This document shows, piece by piece, positions 31,744-39,853 of a stretch of DNA of 43,325 nucleotides. A program made the translations under genes and the position numbers. The notes below the pieces were generated by a model, which made no database searches, had not been told where the DNA came from, and saw only the letters and a list, made by a program, of their open reading frames with translations. Each line of letters opens with the position of its first letter. Positions within the stretch are counted from its first letter, which is position 1. This stretch comes from JBHELT01 sp046262935 (GTDB lineage Bacteria; Actinomycetota; CADDZG01; JAHWKV01). Where the stretch lies: the NCBI GenBank assembly GCA_046262935.1, contig JBHELT010000099.1:1-43325 (forward strand), given 5' to 3'.

Positions 31744-33132
31744 GTGAACGATGCAGCGAAAGCCATACCAGGGGCGGCCCTCGAGCTATCGAGGGTTTTT
31801 CGCGATGCCGGCTTTGGTCTGTGGCTCGTGGGGGGGTGGGTGAGGGACGCCCTGTTGGGCACGCTGCACGCCGATCTCGACTTCGCCACTGATGCACGCC
31901 CCGAACGGTCCATCGAGGTATTGAAGAGATGGTCTAAAGGGAAGGTTTGGGAGACCGGCATCTTATTCGGCACCGTGGGGGCCCAGTGCGATCAGACAAG
32001 GGTCGAGGTGACGACGTTTCGAAGCGAGGTTTATACCGAAGATTCGCGCAATCCAGATGTCGTATTCGCAGACGACCTTGAAGCCGACCTTTCTCGCCGC
32101 GACTTCACCATCAACGCAATAGCAATCGAATTGCCCGACGTAAGGATCGTCGATCCATTCGGTGGTATCAGCGACATAGCATCGCGACGTATCAAAACCC
32201 CGCTTTCTCCCGAGGTGTCCTTCTCCGACGACCCACTGCGGATGCTACGCGCACTACGGTTCTGCTCGACTCTAGGATTCGATATCTCGCGCGACGTGCT
32301 CGATGCCATCTCGAACATGCACGAAAGACTTCAGATCGTGTCGCACGAGCGCGTTCGTGATGAATTCACAAAGCTCGTCAGGGGCAAGGCGGCGTCGCGA
32401 GCTTTGGATCTTGCCACCCAAACAGGACTGGCAGAAATGTTCTTTCCGGAGCTACCTGCGCTCAGGCTCGAACAAGACCCGATTCATAGACACAAGGATG
32501 TTTTCCGGCACACGCTGGCGGTGTTGGACAATGTCGCTCGAACCGATAAAGACCAACCCGATCTTGCGCTGCGCTTGGCCGCATTGCTCCACGATGTAGG
32601 CAAACCCAAGACCAGGCAGATATCGGGCAAGGGAGTCAGTTTTCATCATCACGAAGTCGTTGGTGCTGACATGACCGAGACCCGCCTGAAAGACCTGCGA
32701 TATCCGGCGAGGCTTATCGAAGAGGTCCGCGACCTCGTTTACCTGCATCTAAGATTTCACACCTATCGCCTGGGTTGGACCGACAAGGCGGTCAGACGCT
32801 ATGTGCGCGACGCGGGGGCCCTGCTGCCCAAGTTGAATACGTTGGTAAGAGCCGATTGCACAACCCGCAATCACGCTAAGGCGAAAGAGTTATCCGACCG
32901 GATGGACGAACTCGAAGCGCGCATTGGGGAACTCGCTTCGAAAGAGGAGCTCACCAGGATCCGCGCAGCTCTGGACGGCAAAGAGGTTATGGACCACCTC
33001 GGGATACCTCCAGGCCCCCTCGTAGGCGACGCGATCGACATGCTTATGGAGATCCGCATGGATGAAGGCGAGATCGACAAAGAAGAAGCCCTGAAGCGTC
33101 TCGACGACTGGTTCGCCAGATCGAAATCATGA
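31744..33132 (+). CDS. pcnA: CCA tRNA nucleotidyltransferase (PcnA family)
   Basis: This 462-aa enzyme adds CCA to tRNA 3' ends. The nucleotidyltransferase head has LVGGWVRDALLG and DLDFATDA (catalytic Asp pair) and RRDFTINAIA. A C-terminal HD domain follows: HRHKDVFRHTLAVL and ALLHDVGKPKT. It is like mycobacterial Rv3907c. The start is GTG at 31744; no Shine-Dalgarno is seen. A strong terminator-like hairpin lies in codons 12-19. The tRNA-Ile in this window lacks an encoded CCA, consistent with the need for this enzyme. The gene overlaps the next by ATGA. Confidence 0.93.
   Translation: MNDAAKAIPGAALELSRVFRDAGFGLWLVGGWVRDALLGTLHADLDFATDARPERSIEVLKRWSKGKVWETGILFGTVGAQCDQTRVEVTTFRSEVYTEDSRNPDVVFADDLEADLSRRDFTINAIAIELPDVRIVDPFGGISDIASRRIKTPLSPEVSFSDDPLRMLRALRFCSTLGFDISRDVLDAISNMHERLQIVSHERVRDEFTKLVRGKAASRALDLATQTGLAEMFFPELPALRLEQDPIHRHKDVFRHTLAVLDNVARTDKDQPDLALRLAALLHDVGKPKTRQISGKGVSFHHHEVVGADMTETRLKDLRYPARLIEEVRDLVYLHLRFHTYRLGWTDKAVRRYVRDAGALLPKLNTLVRADCTTRNHAKAKELSDRMDELEARIGELASKEELTRIRAALDGKEVMDHLGIPPGPLVGDAIDMLMEIRMDEGEIDKEEALKRLDDWFARSKS
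31778..31800 (+). terminator. Terminator-like hairpin inside the pcnA start
   Basis: Stem CCCTCGA (31778-31784), loop GCTA, TCGAGGG (31789-31795), followed at once by TTTTT. This has the form of an intrinsic terminator on the plus strand, 34 nt past the pcnA GTG. Because the codons belong to the conserved N-terminal helix, it lies within the gene. It could end transcripts arriving from pilT or attenuate pcnA. Confidence 0.5.
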
Positions 33133-33890
33133 GCGTTTCGTCTCCATCCGAGGATTGGTACCGTCCCTTAGCGGCACACCTTCGTTCGGCATATCTTCGG
33201 TACTCGTTCGCCATGAATTCCGACTCCGAGGTCGACTTCTTGATGGACGTTTTGCGTCTTCGACAGGGCGATCGCCTGCTCGACGTGGGATGCGGCCCCG
33301 GCAGGCACGCAGTCCGCTTCGCCGAGCTTGGAGTCGAGGTCGTTGGAGTGGACTTGTCGAAAGATTTCATCGAGATCGCTAGCGCGAAGGCATCAGAGGC
33401 AAACGTTTCGCTTTCGTTGTTTGAGATGGATGCCGCCGAGATGCCCTTCGAAGACGAATTCGACGCTGTGATAAGCCTTTGCGAAGGCGCCTTCAGCCTA
33501 GGTCTGGATGACCTGAAGATCCTAAGGACCATGGGGCGGGCCGCGAAACCCGGGGGCCGGCTGGCGGTTGGGGCAGTGAATGTTTTTTATGTACTGGCGC
33601 ACATGAGGCAGGCTGGTCGGTTCGACCTCAACCGCATGCTCTACGAAGAAGAGGTGGAGGTGATCGGCGAGGACGGGACCAAGCGCAACTTCAACATGTG
33701 GAACACCTGCTTCACGCCGCGAGAATTGCAGTGGATCGCCAACGGCGCTGGGCTTGACCCGAACGTCGTGTATGGCGTTTCACCCGGCGAATACAAACAG
33801 TCCGACCCGACCCAGGACCATCCCGAGCTGCTGCTGTTGGCTAGCAAGCCCCAAGTCAGATCCTCGGCTCAGGGCCGGAGTATGTGGTGA
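33129..33890 (+). CDS. Class I SAM-dependent methyltransferase
   Basis: This 253-aa protein has SAM-binding motif I, LLDVGCGPGRHAVRFAELG (about residues 45-63), motif II acidic GVDLSKDF and the later AKPGGRLAVG. It is of the UbiE/small-molecule methyltransferase type. The substrate cannot be deduced. The ATG overlaps the pcnA stop (ATGA), so it is co-translated with pcnA. Confidence 0.85.
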   Translation: MSVSSPSEDWYRPLAAHLRSAYLRYSFAMNSDSEVDFLMDVLRLRQGDRLLDVGCGPGRHAVRFAELGVEVVGVDLSKDFIEIASAKASEANVSLSLFEMDAAEMPFEDEFDAVISLCEGAFSLGLDDLKILRTMGRAAKPGGRLAVGAVNVFYVLAHMRQAGRFDLNRMLYEEEVEVIGEDGTKRNFNMWNTCFTPRELQWIANGAGLDPNVVYGVSPGEYKQSDPTQDHPELLLLASKPQVRSSAQGRSMW

Positions 33891-33894
33891 GTGC

Positions 33895-33972
33895 CCCATA
33901 TTTCAGGATTGTTAAGGTTGGCTTTATAAAATCTGAACAATGTCTTGACAGTTTGATAGGGACGAAGGTAAG
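33895..33972. promoter_or_regulatory. AT-rich gap, probable promoter of the ABC exporter
   Basis: This short gap is markedly richer in A and T than its surroundings. It includes TTTATAAAAT at about 33923-33932 and TTGACA at 33945-33950. They are not in standard -35/-10 order, so I cannot place one promoter. The region separates the pcnA-methyltransferase pair from the ABC genes. Confidence 0.4.
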
Positions 33973-33981
33973 TTGCACCAT

Positions 33982-34998
33982 ATGGCGGTGGACACATTGA
34001 GCGGTTCAGAGCGTTTAGCCGGGCCCAGCAGCCCTCAACGAACCAAAGCGGTTGAGGTCTTGGACCTCAAAAAGGTCTATGCCAGTCGAAAGAGCGGGCC
34101 GATCACCGCCGTAGATGGCGTTTCGTTCTCGGTGGACAAAGGCGAGATCGTGGGGCTGCTCGGCCCAAACGGAGCTGGCAAGACCACAACCATCAAGTCG
34201 ATGTGCACCTTGATAAAGCCGACATCGGGGTCCATCAAGATCGAGGGCATCGATGCCGTCCGCTCGCCTTCCAAAGCCGTCGAGAACGTCGCAGCGGTAC
34301 TCGAGGGCAATCGCAACATCTACTGGCGCCTGACACCGATCGAGAACCTCGAATTCTTCGCTGGCCTTGCCGGCATCCCATCGCGAAGGGCCCGACCAGC
34401 GGCGCAGCAACTGCTCGAACGTTTCGGCCTTACCGAAAAAACCAAAGACGAGGCCCGCAAGCTATCGCGCGGCATGCAGCAGAAACTCGCGGTCGCTTGT
34501 GCATTCATCAAATCGACACCAGTGCTTCTTCTCGATGAGCCGACCCTCGGACTCGATGTGGAAACGTCTCACGAACTTCGCAAGTCACTCGTGAAGATGG
34601 CGGCAGAAGACGGAAGGACCATCCTTCTATCCAGCCACGACATGGATGTTGTGCAGCAGATGTGTGAACGGGTTCTTATCATCGACAAGGGCCGCATCGT
34701 GACCGACGACAAAGTCTCGAACCTCCTGCAACTTTTCCGGGTCAAGGCATATCGCTTCGCCCTGTCGAGCCCTTTCGGCGATGCCCAGCGCTCTTCGGTA
34801 ACTGAGCAATTCCCTCACGCGATCATAGAAACCGAACAAGACATAACAACAATCCAGGTCGCCCTCAAAGATGCAGGCGAGATCTACGCGCTAGTCGAGA
34901 TCCTTCGCAAATACGACGCCGTTATCGATTCGATCGATAGGGCAGACCCGGACCTTGAAGAGATCTTCCTGCGTATCGTGAAAGGCGAGTCTCTTTGA
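33982..34998 (+). CDS. ABC transporter ATP-binding protein
   Basis: This 338-aa ATPase has Walker A GPNGAGKTTT (about residues 56-65), signature LSRGMQQK, Walker B VLLLDEPTLGLD and the switch His in SSHDMD, so it is complete. The C-terminal 100 residues resemble the DrrA/CcmA-type extension of drug or polysaccharide exporters. The ATG at 33982 is preferred, with AAGG upstream; TTG at 33973 is in frame. The stop overlaps the TTG start of the permease. Confidence 0.93.
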   Translation: MAVDTLSGSERLAGPSSPQRTKAVEVLDLKKVYASRKSGPITAVDGVSFSVDKGEIVGLLGPNGAGKTTTIKSMCTLIKPTSGSIKIEGIDAVRSPSKAVENVAAVLEGNRNIYWRLTPIENLEFFAGLAGIPSRRARPAAQQLLERFGLTEKTKDEARKLSRGMQQKLAVACAFIKSTPVLLLDEPTLGLDVETSHELRKSLVKMAAEDGRTILLSSHDMDVVQQMCERVLIIDKGRIVTDDKVSNLLQLFRVKAYRFALSSPFGDAQRSSVTEQFPHAIIETEQDITTIQVALKDAGEIYALVEILRKYDAVIDSIDRADPDLEEIFLRIVKGESL

Positions 34999-35771
34999 AG
35001 ACCCTCATCCTGTACAAGACGATGTTCAAGCAGACCATCATCGGCCTCAAGCGCTACCTGTTCGAGACCATCTCGGGGACGGCGACCCTGTTCCTATTCT
35101 TTTTAGCCCTCTTCTACGGGGCCAAGGCGCTAGCCGGCAGCAGTCTGAAACTCGCCAACACCCAAGACGGCTTGATCGTGGGATACATGGTGTGGAGCCT
35201 CGCCATATTCGCCTACTTCTCGATGGCCCAAGATCTCATCCAAGAAGCCCAATTGGGAACCCTCGAACAGCTCGCGATGTCGCCTATGGGCCTAAGCAAG
35301 GTTCTGCTTGGCAGAGCGCTTTCGGGCCTAGTCTGGCAGTTCATAACCATCGCGGTGATGCTCACTTTGATGATGGTTTCGACCGGACGTTATCTGCATG
35401 TCGACGTGATAAGCATGGTCCCCCTGATGGTCCTAACGCTGGCTGGAGTCATAGGGCTTTCTCTGGTGATGGGAGGCCTTGCGATCGTGTTCAAGCGAGT
35501 GCAAGCGATCCTGCAGATCATGCAGATCGCTTTCGTAGCATTCATCGCGGTTCCACTGAGCAGAGCCCCCTTCCTCAAATACATGCCACTGAAGTGGGGG
35601 AACGAATTGCTGACTCGGGTGATGCGCGATGGCAAGTCGATCTTCCAACTGCCCTGGCAAGACGTTGCATTCTTGATCGGACACGCGGTCGTTTATATGA
35701 CCATTGGCCTTGTTGTCTTTAAGTACTTCGAAAATGTTGCTCGGCGCCGTGGCCTGCTTGGCCACTATTGA
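34995..35771 (+). CDS. ABC-2 type exporter permease
   Basis: This 258-aa protein has six hydrophobic segments (around residues 22-47, 60-80, 105-130, 140-165, 172-190, 228-248) as in ABC-2 permeases. The start TTG overlaps the ATPase stop (TTGA), so the two proteins should form one exporter. Substrate is unknown; drug, lipid or polymer export are possible. Confidence 0.88.
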   Translation: MKTLILYKTMFKQTIIGLKRYLFETISGTATLFLFFLALFYGAKALAGSSLKLANTQDGLIVGYMVWSLAIFAYFSMAQDLIQEAQLGTLEQLAMSPMGLSKVLLGRALSGLVWQFITIAVMLTLMMVSTGRYLHVDVISMVPLMVLTLAGVIGLSLVMGGLAIVFKRVQAILQIMQIAFVAFIAVPLSRAPFLKYMPLKWGNELLTRVMRDGKSIFQLPWQDVAFLIGHAVVYMTIGLVVFKYFENVARRRGLLGHY

Positions 35772-35807
35772 TCGCCCAAGTTCTGATCGCCCAAGTTCTG
35801 ATCGCCA
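35769..35807. repeat. 15-bp tandem repeat, 2.6 copies
   Basis: TGATCGCCCAAGTTC occurs at 35769-35783 and 35784-35798, followed by a partial third copy (TGATCGCCA) to 35807. It starts at the permease stop codon and fills the 40-bp gap before the convergent cyclophilin gene. Confidence 0.9.
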
Positions 35808-35811
35808 GGTA

Positions 35812-36330
35812 TCAGTCCTGCTCTTCTAAGACCGTAACCTTCTTGAGAACCACATCTTCGCGTGGCTTATCGCCCGGCCCGGTTGCAACCTCCGAGATCG
35901 CATCGGCCACATCTTGGCCTTCCATGACGATGCCGAAGATGGTGTGTTTGTTGGTCAGATGCGGAGTCGCGGCTACCGTGATGAAGAACTGGCTCCCGTT
36001 GGTGTTTGGCCCTGCGTTGGCCATCGCCAGATAGCCAGGCCCATTGAACGATGGCCCGCCGTTGAACTCGTCTTCGAACTGATAACCCGGCCCCCCGGTG
36101 CCGCGGCCCAGTGGGTCGCCGCCTTGGATCATGAAGTTAGGGATCACACGATGAAAGACGGTTCCGTCGTAGAGCGCGTCGTTGCGTTCGGCCCCCGTGG
36201 CCGGGTCGCGCCAAGTCTTCTTGCCGGTGGCAAGGCCGGTGAAGTTCTCAACCGTCTTGGGCGCAGTCTCCGGTAACAGCTTTACTTTGATGTTGCCGAT
36301 GCTCGTTTCGAGCGTTGCGTATAAAGCCAT
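35812..36330 (-). CDS. Cyclophilin-type peptidyl-prolyl cis-trans isomerase
   Basis: This 172-aa single-domain cyclophilin has the catalytic segment FHRVIPNFMIQGGD, then GTGGPGYQFEDEF, and LAMANAGPNTNGSQFFI. There is no signal peptide, so it is cytoplasmic. It starts 2 bp after the ino1 stop, in one operon with padR and ino1. Confidence 0.96.
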   Translation of the reverse strand: MALYATLETSIGNIKVKLLPETAPKTVENFTGLATGKKTWRDPATGAERNDALYDGTVFHRVIPNFMIQGGDPLGRGTGGPGYQFEDEFNGGPSFNGPGYLAMANAGPNTNGSQFFITVAATPHLTNKHTIFGIVMEGQDVADAISEVATGPGDKPREDVVLKKVTVLEEQD

Positions 36331-36332
36331 GT

Positions 36333-37451
36333 TTAGCGAACCTTTCCAAGTTCAAGATGAAGTTCCTGCTCGGGGATCATGACCGAGTGGATGTATTCCT
36401 CAACCATGGTACGCGCCACTTCGTCGGAGTATTGAACCGGGGGCGACTTCATGAAGTAGGCACTCGGCCCAAGAAGAGGTCCACCAACTCCGGCGTCTAA
36501 TGCGAGTCGTAAACACCTGATGGCGTCGATCACGATGCCTGCGGAGTTGGGCGAGTCCCAAACCTCGAGCTTGAGATCAACCGAAAGAGGCACATCGCCG
36601 AACTCGCGTCCTTCCAGCCGGATGTGAGCCCATTTGCGGTCGTTGAGCCATGGCACATGGTCAGATGGACCGATGTGAACGTCCTCGGCGTCGATCCCTT
36701 TGCGCAACTGCGAGGTGACCGATTGCGTTTTGGATTTCTTCTTCGACACTAGGCGCTCGCGCTCTAACATGTTCTTGAAGTCCATGTTCCCGCCGAAGTT
36801 CAACTGGTACGTGTGGTCGAGTTTCACACCGCGGTCTTCGAACAACTTGGCGAGTATGCGGTGGATGATGGTTGCTCCCACTTGGCTCTTGATGTCGTCA
36901 CCGATTATCGGCACGCCTCTCTCAGCGAATCGTCCGGCCCACGCTGGGTTCGACGCGATGAAAACCGGCATGCAGTTGACGAATGCAACCCCGGCGTCTA
37001 GTGCTTGCTCGGCGTAGAACTTGGCCGCCTTCTCAGAACCAACCGGAAGGTAGTTGACCAGCACCTGCGTGCCTGTGTCTCTCAGTACTTGTGCAACATC
37101 GACCGGGGGCAGAGGGGATTCGGTTATCTCTTCACGGTAGTAAAGGCCAAGTCCGTCGAGCGTTGGCCCACGTTGCACGGTGACATCCAACTGAGGGATG
37201 TCGGCGAACTTGATGGTGTTGTTGGGGACCGTTTGCACAGCCTTGCTCAGATCGAGGCCAACTTTGTTCGCATCGACGTCGAACGCACAAGAGAACTCAA
37301 CGGCACTCACGTGATACTCACCAACCCGCACATGCATCAGGCCAGGTACGTCATCGCCATCTTCGGCGCCGCGGTAAAACTCGACACCCTGGACCAATGC
37401 CGATGCGCAGTTACCTGCTCCGATCAATCCGACACGGATCTTGTCAGTCAT
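36333..37451 (-). CDS. ino1: Inositol-1-phosphate synthase
   Basis: This 372-aa NAD-dependent enzyme converts glucose 6-phosphate to inositol 1-phosphate, the source of inositol for phosphatidylinositol and, in actinobacteria, mycothiol. The Rossmann motif is GLIGAGNCASALVQG. The family segments VNYLPVGSEKAAKFY and the catalytic QLNFGGNMDFKNML with SKTQSV are present. Short actinobacterial form. The ATG at 37451 is preceded by AAGGAGA. It follows padR by 14 bp, the same padR-ino1 pair as Rv0047c-Rv0046c. Confidence 0.96.
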   Translation of the reverse strand: MTDKIRVGLIGAGNCASALVQGVEFYRGAEDGDDVPGLMHVRVGEYHVSAVEFSCAFDVDANKVGLDLSKAVQTVPNNTIKFADIPQLDVTVQRGPTLDGLGLYYREEITESPLPPVDVAQVLRDTGTQVLVNYLPVGSEKAAKFYAEQALDAGVAFVNCMPVFIASNPAWAGRFAERGVPIIGDDIKSQVGATIIHRILAKLFEDRGVKLDHTYQLNFGGNMDFKNMLERERLVSKKKSKTQSVTSQLRKGIDAEDVHIGPSDHVPWLNDRKWAHIRLEGREFGDVPLSVDLKLEVWDSPNSAGIVIDAIRCLRLALDAGVGGPLLGPSAYFMKSPPVQYSDEVARTMVEEYIHSVMIPEQELHLELGKVR

Positions 37452-37465
37452 AAGCTCTTGTCTCC

Positions 37466-38002
37466 TTAGCTGGTTGCTTCTTGGGGTTCGGGGTTATGCG
37501 CTTTCTCTTCTGCAATCAATGTTTCGATCCACTCGATGTCGGCGCTGGTCGTGTCCACACCGTGTTCCATCAGGCGCAGCGTGTACGCGTCGATGCGTTC
37601 GCGATAGTCCTTGAGCCGCGTTCGCATGTCGGCGAGTTTCTCGGTGAGATAAGCCCTCCTGCGCTCAAGTAGCTCCACCCTGTCCGATGACTTCATGTAG
37701 CGGAAGAAGGCGAGTTTCATGCTGAACTTGGCGTCGTCTACGGCTGAATGTTCGCCGAGGGCCTTTACGAACATCTCCTCGCCGGTGTCAGTGATGCGGT
37801 AGATGTTCTTGCGGCGCTTGACGTCTTCTTTCGGAAAAACGCGCTCGACGGCTCCGGTCTTTTCGAGACGACGGATCGTGGGATAAAGGCTTCCGTAGGA
37901 GACCTGCCAGAACTGGCCGAGCTGATTGGTCAGTTCCTTCTTGAGCTCGTATCCGTGCATGGCTCGGTCTTTCAAAAGACCGAGAAGGGCCATCTCGATC
38001 AT
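37466..38002 (-). CDS. PadR-family transcriptional regulator
   Basis: This 178-aa protein has an N-terminal winged helix (IEMALLGLLKDRAMHGYELKKEL, GSLYPTIRRLEKTGAV) and a C-terminal helical dimerisation domain (Vir_act_alpha_C type, about 100-170). PadR proteins usually repress their own operon and a neighbour. The upstream gap (38003-38093) has three AT-rich dyads that fit an operator. By position it should control ino1 and inositol supply; ligand unknown. Confidence 0.93.
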   Translation of the reverse strand: MIEMALLGLLKDRAMHGYELKKELTNQLGQFWQVSYGSLYPTIRRLEKTGAVERVFPKEDVKRRKNIYRITDTGEEMFVKALGEHSAVDDAKFSMKLAFFRYMKSSDRVELLERRRAYLTEKLADMRTRLKDYRERIDAYTLRLMEHGVDTTSADIEWIETLIAEEKAHNPEPQEATS

Positions 38003-38051
38003 GGTTCGATGTACTCGGTGATGGGCATGATGTCCTTGTATTGGTATCTAC

Positions 38052-38094
38052 GCGATATATCGCTCCGATATATCTAACCGCTATATTAGCGGTT
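38052..38094. promoter_or_regulatory. Dyad cluster: likely PadR operator
   Basis: Three inverted repeats are packed in 43 bp. GCGATATATCGC is a perfect 12-bp palindrome (38052-38063). GATATATC is at 38067-38074. AACCGCTA-TAT-TAGCGGTT, with 8-bp perfect arms, is at 38076-38094. They lie 50-90 bp upstream of padR; the last abuts the cupredoxin stop and may also act as its terminator, although no U-run follows. Confidence 0.6.
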
Positions 38095-38717
38095 TAGTCA
38101 AACACCCGCGGGCTTCGGTGGCGTGGGGAAAGGCCGGCGGCGACTCCCAAAGCCCCCACCAAGCCAGCGAGAGCCAAGGCGCTGCCGTAGCGGGTGCCGG
38201 TGCGGGCCAGACTCTTCCCGCGGACCTTGGAAGAAGTAACTTCGCCCGCAGAGGTGGTTGCCTCACCAGAGGCGAGCACGATCACATCGCCTTCCATGTT
38301 GGTGATCGGCTGGTTCTTGGAACCTGTTGCGAACTGTCCGCCGTGAACGGTGCAGATGTAGTGGTACGTGCCGACCTGCGTGAATGTGTGTGTGAAGGGG
38401 AAACCCGTTGCCCGATGAACTCCGGAGTCCCAAAGTCCGGCCCCCGTCGGTCCGGTTACGCCGGTGGTTGAGTGCCCTGGACACAGGCCAGCGCCCTGCC
38501 TGAACTGCGGCGATTCGCAATCGGGGCTCGTCACAGAGCCAGGCTGATCATAGGTCCACTCGACGCTCTCACCCTTCGTGATGGTGATCGAGGCCGGCGC
38601 GAATGTGAACCCAACCATGCTGACTTGATGCGTACCGGCGTACGCGGGCGCAACCATCAACAGGTAAAAGGCAGTCGGTGCGGCGGCGGCCGCAAAGGCC
38701 CTCACCCAAGCTCGCAT
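38094..38717 (-). CDS. Secreted cupredoxin-like protein with LARTG sorting signal
   Basis: This 207-aa exported protein begins MRAWVRAF, then a hydrophobic signal sequence ending APAYA. The cupredoxin domain (about 28-150) starts VSMVGFTFAPASITITKGESVEW and ends YHYICTVHGG with later NMEGDVIV, giving Cys, His and Met ligands. The usual first His is not seen (SVTSPD in place of PHTVTS), so copper binding is doubtful. The C-terminus has LARTG, a hydrophobic helix and a basic tail, the class E sortase (LAxTG) cell-wall anchor of actinobacteria. The ATG at 38717 is preferred over an upstream frame that overlaps the divergent gene. Confidence 0.8.
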   Translation of the reverse strand: MRAWVRAFAAAAAPTAFYLLMVAPAYAGTHQVSMVGFTFAPASITITKGESVEWTYDQPGSVTSPDCESPQFRQGAGLCPGHSTTGVTGPTGAGLWDSGVHRATGFPFTHTFTQVGTYHYICTVHGGQFATGSKNQPITNMEGDVIVLASGEATTSAGEVTSSKVRGKSLARTGTRYGSALALAGLVGALGVAAGLSPRHRSPRVFD

Positions 38718-38753
38718 AGCTTGAGGATATCTGGTCGCTACAATGTCTGAACC
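38718..38753. promoter_or_regulatory. Compact divergent, probably leaderless promoters
   Basis: Only 36 bp separate the two start codons. On the plus strand TACAAT (38739-38744) lies nine nt before the ATG at 38754. On the minus strand GATATC-like AGATAT lies nine nt before the ATG at 38717. Neither side has a Shine-Dalgarno. A -10 hexamer at this distance from the start codon is typical of leaderless actinobacterial mRNAs. Confidence 0.5.
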
Positions 38754-39161
38754 ATGCAGGGGCGAACCGACTACACACTGGCAAAAAGGGCGCTGCTCGA
38801 CGAGTTCCGAAGAGGCGGCCTCGATCGATTGCAGATCTGTGACGCGCATCCTGAATTGGTGAGAGTAGCGCGAAACATCGGCAAGCCCATACCGCGCCCT
38901 TGCCCTGTATGTGCCGACGAAGCCTCACTGCGCTCCGTCAGGTACGTCTTCGGTGATCAACTCAAGCACCTTTCTGGTCGCCCCGTTTACCCAGATGATT
39001 GGGCCGACGAACTGAACGCTCGCTATGACGAGTTTCGTTGTTATGAGATCGAGGTTTGCGTCGAATGCCTTTGGAATCATCTCGCCGCCTGTTACCTCAT
39101 GGGTCGCAGCTTCAATGGCTCAACGACACCGGCCCCGAAGGCTGTAGAGCAAGAGGGTTAG
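38754..39161 (+). CDS. DUF5318 family protein
   Basis: This 135-aa soluble protein has two Cys pairs, CPVC (about residues 49-52) and CVEC (about 102-105), suggesting one bound zinc. It has the family start RTDYTLAKRALLDEFRRG. The family is actinobacterial and found just before ponA (Rv0049 in mycobacteria). Function unknown. The stop shares a base with the next start (TAGTG). Confidence 0.85.
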   Translation: MQGRTDYTLAKRALLDEFRRGGLDRLQICDAHPELVRVARNIGKPIPRPCPVCADEASLRSVRYVFGDQLKHLSGRPVYPDDWADELNARYDEFRCYEIEVCVECLWNHLAACYLMGRSFNGSTTPAPKAVEQEG

Positions 39162-39853
39162 TGGGGGCCTTGCCTCAGGGCAGGACCCTCGTGGCTGGCA
39201 TCGGCGTCGCCACCGCAAGTGGTGTCGCGGCGGCATCCGGTTCGATCAGGGGAAACTGGTTGATGCTTTTTGGCCCCCTTGTCGTCTGCACTTTCATACA
39301 CCTTTATCTCAGCGGCCGACGAGACAAGGACATCTGGTGGTTCCTCGCTCTGCTGGCGGCGCTTGGTTGGGCCTGCGTTTCGGGGATGCTTGCGACGGGC
39401 CTTGATCTTGGGCACACACTTGCCCGTGACGCCATTCTCGGGCCGAGGTTGCTGAGCGCTACGACTGCCTACTCTTGCACCCTGGCTCTTCTTGGCGGCA
39501 CAACTACAGCGAGCTTGTGGCTAAGGATGCTCAGCGAACGCGATCTGTTCCAGTCGAACGATCCCAGATCAAGCGCGGTGATTGGTTGGTTCGAGATCGT
39601 ACTAGTTGGTTCGGTTGTTGCTAGAGCGGGTTCGGGTATCGGCCTCGGTGCGTTCATCCTCGGTCCCCTCGACCGCAGGACAGCTGTTTGGTTCGGTCTG
39701 TCCACATTCGTCACGGCTGTTGTGATCGCCGTGCTTTGGTCAACGCGCCGTGCTGCGGTATCGCGGTTCATCGACCGGTATCGCACGGTGCTGGCCGTGA
39801 CGGCTGCAACGATGTGCTTGGCCTCGGTCTTCGTCGCGGCGCTCGGTCATTGA
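39161..39853 (+). CDS. Polytopic membrane protein, unknown
   Basis: This 230-aa protein has about six hydrophobic segments. The start GTG at 39161 overlaps the DUF5318 stop (TAGTG) and has AGAGGG close upstream. An earlier ATG lies within the DUF5318 gene. I recognise no family; the residues between helices are short and basic. The stop overlaps the next gene (TTGA). Its location between DUF5318 and ponA suggests an envelope role, by inference only. Confidence 0.7.
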   Translation: MGALPQGRTLVAGIGVATASGVAAASGSIRGNWLMLFGPLVVCTFIHLYLSGRRDKDIWWFLALLAALGWACVSGMLATGLDLGHTLARDAILGPRLLSATTAYSCTLALLGGTTTASLWLRMLSERDLFQSNDPRSSAVIGWFEIVLVGSVVARAGSGIGLGAFILGPLDRRTAVWFGLSTFVTAVVIAVLWSTRRAAVSRFIDRYRTVLAVTAATMCLASVFVAALGH

